In this document: one piece after another, positions 21,650 through 26,888 of the stretch | Layout: every line of letters starts with the position of its first letter | How positions within the stretch are numbered: the stretch's first letter is position 1 | Origin: Candidatus Woesearchaeota archaeon | GTDB taxonomy: Archaea; Nanobdellota; Nanobdellia; Woesearchaeales; WJKV01 | DNA length: 26,888 bases | NCBI GenBank assembly: GCA_014728875.1 | Contig: WJKV01000098.1 | Location: 1-26,888 of the forward strand | Direction of reading: 5' to 3' | The notes under the pieces: model-generated | What the model saw: only the letters and a program-made list of their open reading frames with translations | Told to the model about the DNA's origin: nothing | Database searches by the model: none | Translations under genes and position numbers: made by a program

Positions 21650-23056
21650 ATGGTATCAGGATTAGCAGAAGAGATAAGAGGGAATACCGGCGCAAAAGAG
21701 CGTGAAAAGAAGTTCAGCAGTATAGATGATATAGTGCAAAAAGCCCCTGATACAACCAGGATAATTACACTTTCTGACACACACAAAAAGACAAAGACTA
21801 TAATGAAAAGCGCTGTTGATCTTGCGATTAGGACCAATGCTGATGCATTCCTTTTTGCAGGCGATTTTGTGGACGGTGCAGAGTTCTATGAGATTCTGAA
21901 GCAGAAAGGATACAATGAAGAGATTTATCAGGAATGGGATTCACAGTTCCACCAGATAATGATGGATTATCATGGAAAGGATCCACAGGAAAAATTAAAG
22001 AATTTCTTTGAGATAAATAGCATAGATGAAGAGGGCCAGAAGGAATTCATGAAGTCTTTGGGATTTCATATGCAGATAAAGAATGAAGTCACTCAGGATT
22101 TTCTGAAATACTGTAAAGGCGTGGCAGATTACATGCAAGAAGAACTGAAGAGGCTGCCGGAGAGCTGCAAGATAGGCATCCTGTTGGGCAATCACGAGCC
22201 CACTATGTGCTATCAATTCTTTCCAAAGGAATGGCTGATACCTGACGGCCATAACAAGCAGATTAAGGTTCCGATCCCTCAAATGCCGGGATACATGGTA
22301 CCGCAGCCCTGGGTAGAGAACGAGGTGCTTACGATTAACGAGCATTTCCAGGTTATAGGTCATGTGGGAAGCAGTGAAAGGCGTGTAGGCCTGCCTGCTG
22401 AATTGTACGAGCATCTGAGCGCTGCAAGGGACGGAATGCAGTTCACAGAAGAATACATAGAATGGCTTGCAAGCATGGGATACGGAACAAAAGAAGAGCT
22501 CTTGAAGAAAAAGTTTGAAACAGACGAGACCTACAACAGATTAAAAAAGAACCTAAAAGCAGGCACTGTCGTTGTCACGCACAAGAGCAGTGCGCCCCAT
22601 GGTGCTGATTATTCAAGAAATCATGATAGCATAGATCCTGACTGGGGAGCCTACCATGCAATCAGCGAGGCTGTTAAAGAAAATGCTCCTAATACGATTG
22701 TTGAGATGACAGGACACATGCACAGTCCTTTGATCTCATGGAAGGGTGTGACGCCAGTGCAGAGGACAGTTGGCGAGAATCTGTTTGTGACTGATTTTGA
22801 CAACAAAACAAAAGCGAGAAAGGACGTGCACATGGTAAAGCTTGACGAAGACTATGATCCAGAAGAAGTAAGAGCCTTTTTCAATGAGAAAATACCGCAA
22901 TACAACAGGGACATGAGAGAATGGCTAGGAATAGAGGATCTTTTCAGGAAAGGCATAACAAAAAGAAAACCGTGGGAAAATGATTTCGCACCTGCAGCTG
23001 CTGCAATGGTCGGCGGTTACGAACAGGCAAAACAGAGATTCTATAAGGCTGCTTGA
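21650..23056 (+). CDS. Large calcineurin-like metallophosphoesterase
   Basis: A 468-residue protein with all classical motifs: D43-T-H45, G-D72-F-V-D75, G-N181-H182-E183, T-H311-K and G-H356-M-H358. Between the second and third motifs there is a helical insert of about 95 residues, and between the third and fourth another of about 120, so the protein is nearly twice the usual size. It lacks signal and membrane segments and would be cytoplasmic. The substrate is unknown. It lies downstream of the TIM-barrel gene, with its own likely promoter, and may work on the same nucleic-acid or sugar-phosphate substrate (inference). Confidence 0.82.
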   Translation: MVSGLAEEIRGNTGAKEREKKFSSIDDIVQKAPDTTRIITLSDTHKKTKTIMKSAVDLAIRTNADAFLFAGDFVDGAEFYEILKQKGYNEEIYQEWDSQFHQIMMDYHGKDPQEKLKNFFEINSIDEEGQKEFMKSLGFHMQIKNEVTQDFLKYCKGVADYMQEELKRLPESCKIGILLGNHEPTMCYQFFPKEWLIPDGHNKQIKVPIPQMPGYMVPQPWVENEVLTINEHFQVIGHVGSSERRVGLPAELYEHLSAARDGMQFTEEYIEWLASMGYGTKEELLKKKFETDETYNRLKKNLKAGTVVVTHKSSAPHGADYSRNHDSIDPDWGAYHAISEAVKENAPNTIVEMTGHMHSPLISWKGVTPVQRTVGENLFVTDFDNKTKARKDVHMVKLDEDYDPEEVRAFFNEKIPQYNRDMREWLGIEDLFRKGITKRKPWENDFAPAAAAMVGGYEQAKQRFYKAA

Positions 23057-23066
23057 GCAGTCTAAT

Positions 23067-23768
23067 TCATTCTTCTTCATATTCTCTTAATCTTTCTTCT
23101 TCTTCAGGGGCCATACGCTCCTGCAGTTGCCTGGCCTCTGTAGGGATTTGATGGCCTCTCGGCTTGAGTTCTGGTGTTTTTGGCTCTTCTCCTTGCTTTT
23201 TCGTTTCTTCTTCTCTTGCTTTTTCTTCCTCTTCTTTCTTTCGTTTTTCCTCTTCCTTCTTTCTCTGTTCTTCTTCTTTCTCTTTTTCAGTCTTCTTCCT
23301 GATCTTTGGCTCTTTTACAACATAGAATGCCAGCAGGCCTGCAGCTATAATCAGTATTGTTGCCGGATGGATGATGAAGTTCCAAAGGAGAGAATAATCA
23401 ATGTACTTCTGCGTGGCGATGACGATCACTGCTATGAAAGCGACTATCAGGGTGAATGTTGTGAGCTTGCTCCTGATGCCTATCAATGATGTCAGCAATA
23501 TAATGCAGAAGACAGCAACAATGAAGATTGCAAAATACAGGAACCACGAGATGAAACCGAATATCTGCACGAAATTGACAAACAAAAGACTGACAACAAG
23601 CGCAATCGTGATATTTATCCTTGTCTTGGGCCTACCGTCTTCCTCGCCGAATACCCTGCTTTTCTGCAACAATGCAAACACTAGCACAAAAGCAAGTATG
23701 AATGGCAGGATCACATCCAGAAGCCCTATCCTGACGAGCAAGCCTATTGCATCTTCAAAAAACACCAT
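23067..23768 (-). CDS. Five-helix membrane protein with charged coiled-coil tail
   Basis: A 233-residue membrane protein. Five hydrophobic segments lie at about residues 17-35, 51-70, 74-98, 102-119 and 131-151. Residues 152-200 are an extremely charged helix of Lys/Glu repeats (KEEEKRKKEEEEK), and the end is EEEERLREYEEE. The tail should lie in the cytoplasm as a rigid rod. No function is known. The palindromic TATA element GTTTATAAAC (23794-23803) is 26-35 bases before the ATG, implying a leaderless transcript. It converges on the large phosphoesterase gene ten bases away. Confidence 0.75.
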   Translation of the reverse strand: MVFFEDAIGLLVRIGLLDVILPFILAFVLVFALLQKSRVFGEEDGRPKTRINITIALVVSLLFVNFVQIFGFISWFLYFAIFIVAVFCIILLTSLIGIRSKLTTFTLIVAFIAVIVIATQKYIDYSLLWNFIIHPATILIIAAGLLAFYVVKEPKIRKKTEKEKEEEQRKKEEEKRKKEEEEKAREEETKKQGEEPKTPELKPRGHQIPTEARQLQERMAPEEEERLREYEEE

Positions 23769-23793
23769 CTTTTCTATTCTTGTTATGTTTAGT

Positions 23794-23803
23794 GTTTATA
23801 AAC
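23794..23803 (-). promoter_or_regulatory. TATA box of the five-helix membrane protein
   Basis: GTTTATAAAC is a perfect 10-base palindrome containing TTTATAAA, at the right distance from the ATG at 23768. Confidence 0.55.
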
Positions 23804-23852
23804 TTTTTCAAAGATGCATAAAGAAAACAATGACAAAAATAAACTAAAAAAA

Positions 23853-24719
23853 TTATTTGCCTTTTCCTGCATAACTCGCTTTCCCAGACGAACCTGCTGC
23901 AGATTTTCCAGGACTGCCTCCCTTGCTCAGGTAGCCTGCAGGCGCCTTTGCTCCTGCATTGCCGAAGTAGGAGAAAGCTGCGTTTGTCAATGCAACATTA
24001 AGATACGCGCTGAAGCCGTGCTTTGAAGGCTGCAGTTTGCCGTCCGCCACATTGTAGAATGAACTTGTCAGGTCTGTCAGACCATAGCCTGCACTCTTGC
24101 TCATGCCTCTTCTTTGCCCGTGATGCGGGCCGTCTGTTGGTCTTGCAGGCTGGCCTGCGTTTCCGAAGTACATCATGCAGGCATCAAACAATGATTTTGA
24201 CATGTAATTGTTAAAGCCTTCTTTTGTAGGCTGCAGTCTTCCCTGGTTGTCCACCTGATAAAAGTCTGTTATTCTTTCAAGAGTGTCCCCAGAGCCGTGT
24301 TTGTCCTGCATGAGCCTGTTCGATCCTGGAAGATAAGAGGTTCCTTTTCTTTGGCCTTCTCCCTGCGGTTGTCTGTGCTGACTATGCTGCCCGTACATCT
24401 TTTTATTCAGCTCAATCTTTCTAGCGTTCGGTTCTGTTCGCTGACTCCCTGGCTCCCAAAGCTTGCCCTTGTAGATGTCATCCACTTCCATGTAAAGACT
24501 GTCCCTGGGGACCTGTCTTGGATTTGTAAAATCTGTGTGCGAGGCTCCATCACCTCCTTTTACTGCCATTCGTTTGGAGGAATTGTTTTCACTTTTACCC
24601 GAAAACCTCTCGCGACCAATAATATTAGAACTAGCAGGAATCTGCATTACATTGTCAATAGTATTTTTCCTATCCAAGTCAGCTACCAATCTTTGGGACT
24701 CGTATGTTAAGTTTACCAT
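23853..24719 (-). CDS. Protein with two copies of an unrecognised 40-residue repeat
   Basis: A 288-residue soluble protein. The first 140 residues are polar and probably disordered. Two copies of a repeat follow: residues about 150-189 (DFYQVDNQGRLQP ... MMYFGNAG) and 217-256 (SFYNVADGKLQP ... FSYFGNAG). The shared pattern is FYxVxxGxLQPxKxGFxxYxxxxLxxAxxxYFGNAG. The C-terminal 30 residues are Gly/Ser/Lys/Ala-rich. I do not know the repeat; a small helical unit is likely. A ribosome site AGGGTGAT lies four bases before the ATG. Confidence 0.7.
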   Translation of the reverse strand: MVNLTYESQRLVADLDRKNTIDNVMQIPASSNIIGRERFSGKSENNSSKRMAVKGGDGASHTDFTNPRQVPRDSLYMEVDDIYKGKLWEPGSQRTEPNARKIELNKKMYGQHSQHRQPQGEGQRKGTSYLPGSNRLMQDKHGSGDTLERITDFYQVDNQGRLQPTKEGFNNYMSKSLFDACMMYFGNAGQPARPTDGPHHGQRRGMSKSAGYGLTDLTSSFYNVADGKLQPSKHGFSAYLNVALTNAAFSYFGNAGAKAPAGYLSKGGSPGKSAAGSSGKASYAGKGK

Positions 24720-24832
24720 ATTATCACCCTAGTTATGCCCTGCGGCATTTTATATTATTACAGGTAATAAGGAAAAAGAACTTTAAAAAGAATTTTGAGC
24801 TTAAGTATAGTTGTGTGGGACAATTTAGTCAA

Positions 24833-24982
24833 TTACTGCGGTTTTGCACAGTCAAAACAAAGAGAATTCTTTAACTCGCCGAAAGCTTCAATATAATCAT
24901 CGTAAGAATTGAATGCAACATTATCAACACCTATCGCGAATGCTTTTGCTTCGTCTGAATTAAATCTGTTTCGATAAGAAGC
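24833..24982 (-). pseudogene. Coding remnant overlapping the radical SAM gene end
   Basis: A minus-strand frame open from 24982 to a TAA at 24833-24835 encodes 49 residues including DEAKAFAIGVDNVAFNSYDD and CFDCAKPQ. Codon choice looks genic and there is a CxxC near the end, but the frame has no ATG, GTG or TTG and begins inside the last codons of the radical SAM gene. It may be the tail of a lost gene or of a longer frameshifted protein. The remaining part of the gap 24720-24832 is AT-rich with no visible gene. Confidence 0.3.
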
Positions 24983-26285
24983 TTAAATAGCGTTTGTTCT
25001 CTTTCTTTACCTGCTTCATTACATTAAGCCCTTCGATGGCAACTTTGAGATTCTGCAGGTCCCTGAATGCAGGAGTGATCTGCCTAAGCAATCTTTTGCT
25101 ATTCTTCCAGACCTGCCTGAACGCATCAATCGAATGCTCCTGCAGTTCGTATGCACTCAATTTCTTCGGCTTGAACACGACGTGCCAGCCGTCGAACAGG
25201 CTCCAGTTCTTTGTCAGCAGTCTTCCCTGCGCAACAAGGTCGTTGAATAATTTTGTTCCTGGAAACGGCGTCAGGATAGAGAACTGCGGAACCTCTATTC
25301 CTGTCTCATTGCAGAAATCCACTGTCTTCTGCATTGTTTTCTTGTCGTCCTGGTCGCTGCCCATTACAAAACCTCCCCAGACCTGGATGCCGTAATCTTT
25401 TATCTTTCTTATGGCATCCTTCATCTGCTGCAGTCCCTGCGCTTTTTTGTAGTCTTTCAATGTTTCTTCATTTACGCTTTCAAGCCCGAGAAAGACCATG
25501 TCGCATTTTGTGTCTGACATCAATTTAAGCATCTTATCATTGTTCGCGATGTCTATTCTTGTCTGCGTCACCCATCTCTTTGTGATGCCGTTGTTCTTCA
25601 TTTTCTTAAGCAAGTCTATTGTCCTGTCATTGTCTGCTGTGAAATTGTCGTCGTAAAAAAATATGTATTTGTATCTTGTATTTGTAAGCTCTTTCATTAC
25701 GCGGCTGCAATCTTTTGCCCTGTATTTTCTTCCCAGCATCTGCGTGACACTGCAGAATGTGCAGTCAAAAGGGCACCCCCTGCTCGTCGCCAGAGGAAGC
25801 CATTTCAATCTCTTCTTTGGATAATTCAGGCCTTCCATAAGCGAATAGTCAGGCATGGGCAAGGTGTTAAGATCCTGCACAGGCGTTCCATAAACAATCC
25901 TGTCTGTTGTTTTTCCATTAACCATGTCAAGAATGATGTTTTCACCTTCTCCTATTGCGACCTGGTCCGCGTATTTCAAAGCTTCGTTCGGCATGAAAGA
26001 TGCATGATAGCCTCCCATCAAAACTTTTCCCTGCGGATTCTGCTGCTTGAATCTTTCTGCGAGCGCGTACGCCCTGTTAGCGCCGCTTGTCAGCGAGTTT
26101 AAGATAAGAATGTCTGCATTCAGATCTTTCGGTTCGACAAGCTTTTCATTGTAAACAGATACATTGTGTCCTGCCTGCTTCAGTATGGTTCCAAGATAGA
26201 TAGAGCCAAGCATGGGAAGCTTGTTCATGTGGCTGAAATTATAACCGCTGTACTCTGATTTCGGCTCAACAATCTTTATATCCAT
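24960..26285 (-). CDS. B12-binding-domain radical SAM protein
   Basis: A 441-residue protein with an N-terminal cobalamin-binding-like Rossmann domain (about 1-140, with HMNKLPMLGSIYLGTILKQAGH and LMGGYHASFMPNEAL) and a radical SAM barrel with C171-x3-C175-x2-C178 in SRGCPFDCTFCSV for the [4Fe-4S] cluster. Later segments YIFFYDDNF and VFLGLESVNEETL are typical of this group (BchE/methylthiotransferase-like). The lower cobalamin ligand motif DxHxxG is not seen, so cobalamin may be bound base-off or not at all. Such enzymes methylate or cyclise lipids, pigments or RNA; the substrate is unknown. The TATA box 23-32 bases upstream suggests a leaderless start. Confidence 0.87.
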   Translation of the reverse strand: MDIKIVEPKSEYSGYNFSHMNKLPMLGSIYLGTILKQAGHNVSVYNEKLVEPKDLNADILILNSLTSGANRAYALAERFKQQNPQGKVLMGGYHASFMPNEALKYADQVAIGEGENIILDMVNGKTTDRIVYGTPVQDLNTLPMPDYSLMEGLNYPKKRLKWLPLATSRGCPFDCTFCSVTQMLGRKYRAKDCSRVMKELTNTRYKYIFFYDDNFTADNDRTIDLLKKMKNNGITKRWVTQTRIDIANNDKMLKLMSDTKCDMVFLGLESVNEETLKDYKKAQGLQQMKDAIRKIKDYGIQVWGGFVMGSDQDDKKTMQKTVDFCNETGIEVPQFSILTPFPGTKLFNDLVAQGRLLTKNWSLFDGWHVVFKPKKLSAYELQEHSIDAFRQVWKNSKRLLRQITPAFRDLQNLKVAIEGLNVMKQVKKENKRYLSFLSKQI

Positions 26286-26307
26286 GCTTAGAATGGTTTA
26301 ATAAAAG

Positions 26308-26317
26308 ATATATAAAT
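26308..26317 (-). promoter_or_regulatory. TATA box of the radical SAM gene
   Basis: On the minus strand this reads ATTTATATAT, 23-32 bases before the ATG at 26285. Confidence 0.65.
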
Positions 26318-26327
26318 CTATGCAAGA

Positions 26328-26888
26328 TTATTCGAGAACATCGCGGTGATACGCGCCTATCCAGACTGTGCCCTGTGCATCTTTTCTTGTGTCTGTTGTC
26401 GGCAGGGTAAGATCGCCGTACACCAGCAGCCTGTCCTGTACCATGAAATGAGAGCTCAGAAGGATGTCGTGCTTTCTCTGCCCTCCTGTTCTTGTATGGG
26501 CATAGCCTGCTGAAACTGTCGGCTGTTTGACTGCGCCCAAGTCGCCAAACCTATGCGATGCCTGTATCTTGTGCGTTTCCAGGTCAACAGGTTTCTTTTT
26601 CAAAAAAGTATAGTCAACCACCCAGTCGCCGTCGCAGCTGAAAGGAGGTATCCTGTAATTCGTAGGATATCCCTGCGGATAACCAATGCCAGGATAATTC
26701 AACCCAGGGCTTCTGCTTATTTCAGTGAGCAGCGCAGCTTTCCTGCCCAAGGCGGTGTTGCCGACAGCGATCCTCGCATTCGCCAGGATGTCGTCTGAAT
26801 ATCTTGTATTTTTGGTTTTTGACATCTGCCCCCAGATTCTTGCTCCGAAAGATGAAGACGATGGCTTGCCTGTCGAATAAATTCCCAC
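26328..26888 (-). CDS. Hypothetical protein, cut by the window edge
   Basis: The frame is open for at least 186 residues to the window end; a GTG sits at the very edge, so the true start may be outside. No signal or membrane segment is seen in the visible part. It contains PGLNYPGIGYPQGYPTNYRI, rich in Gly, Pro and Tyr, then strand-like segments (GDWVVDYTFLKKKPVDLE, DRLLVYGDLTLP, GTVWIGAYHRDVLE). The alternating pattern suggests a beta-rich fold. I do not recognise a family. The radical SAM gene begins 42 bases after its stop but has its own promoter. Confidence 0.65.
   Translation of the reverse strand: MGIYSTGKPSSSSFGARIWGQMSKTKNTRYSDDILANARIAVGNTALGRKAALLTEISRSPGLNYPGIGYPQGYPTNYRIPPFSCDGDWVVDYTFLKKKPVDLETHKIQASHRFGDLGAVKQPTVSAGYAHTRTGGQRKHDILLSSHFMVQDRLLVYGDLTLPTTDTRKDAQGTVWIGAYHRDVLE

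Noticed and set aside
23067..23240. Long T/C-rich tract as a functional DNA repeat
   Set aside because: It is simply the complement of the Lys/Glu-rich coding tail of the membrane protein.
1..26888. CRISPR arrays, rRNA, toxin-antitoxin pairs, restriction systems, replication origin
   Set aside because: I saw no direct-repeat arrays with regular spacers, no rRNA sequence, and no protein motifs of these systems; no repeated origin-box cluster was visible by eye.

Overview
The window reads as a piece of an archaeal chromosome, most likely a small-genome DPANN-type archaeon (Woesearchaeota/Pacearchaeota-like; this lineage call is inference). The reasons are: TATA boxes (TTTATATA or TTTAAATA type) about 25-30 bases before many start codons, often with no leader; an archaeal/eukaryotic-type ATP-dependent DNA ligase end; a tRNA-Lys that appears to carry an intron outside the anticodon loop; a tRNA-His with encoded G-1; an archaeal-type signal peptidase; and many short, lineage-specific membrane and coiled-coil proteins. 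Genes are tightly packed, with overlaps of 4-26 bases and convergent genes that touch.

Positions 1-7400 are housekeeping. A DNA ligase end overlaps a PolX-PHP DNA polymerase by ATGA, giving a likely repair pair. On the minus strand lie Nudix hydrolase -> superoxide dismutase, a HAD phosphatase, and PRPP synthetase -> DUF192 lipoprotein. From a divergent promoter the plus strand carries inositol monophosphatase family -> PHP-domain protein -> HIT hydrolase, then a tRNA with CAT anticodon.

Positions 7400-14400 hold a YbhB/YbcL (PEBP) protein, two small minus-strand genes, a candidate small RNA, a possible operator, a two-gene operon for cell-surface proteins (one membrane-anchored, one lipoprotein), a convergent signal peptidase, a putative zinc peptidase related to DUF885 whose end overlaps a metallophosphoesterase with an altered GNH motif, and a 12-cysteine protein.

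Positions 14400-18400 hold the most unusual gene: a DnaB-helicase-like protein with two copies of the DnaB N-terminal domain and a RecA-type core that has lost the Walker A lysine and the catalytic glutamate. It runs into a tRNA-Lys(CTT) interrupted in the T-loop by a 40-base insert. tRNA-His(GTG), a coiled-coil protein and two tandem Yip1-like membrane proteins follow.

Positions 18400-26888 begin with a decayed mobile-element-like remnant. A perfect 10+10 dyad then lies between a TATA box and the start of a coiled-coil gene. That gene heads a run with a 653-residue AP-endonuclease/sugar-isomerase-like TIM barrel carrying a long coiled-coil insert; a large metallophosphoesterase follows. Facing them on the minus strand are a membrane protein with a charged tail, a protein with two copies of an unrecognised 40-residue repeat, a cobalamin-binding-type radical SAM protein, and a protein cut by the window edge. 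The function of this last region is not known.
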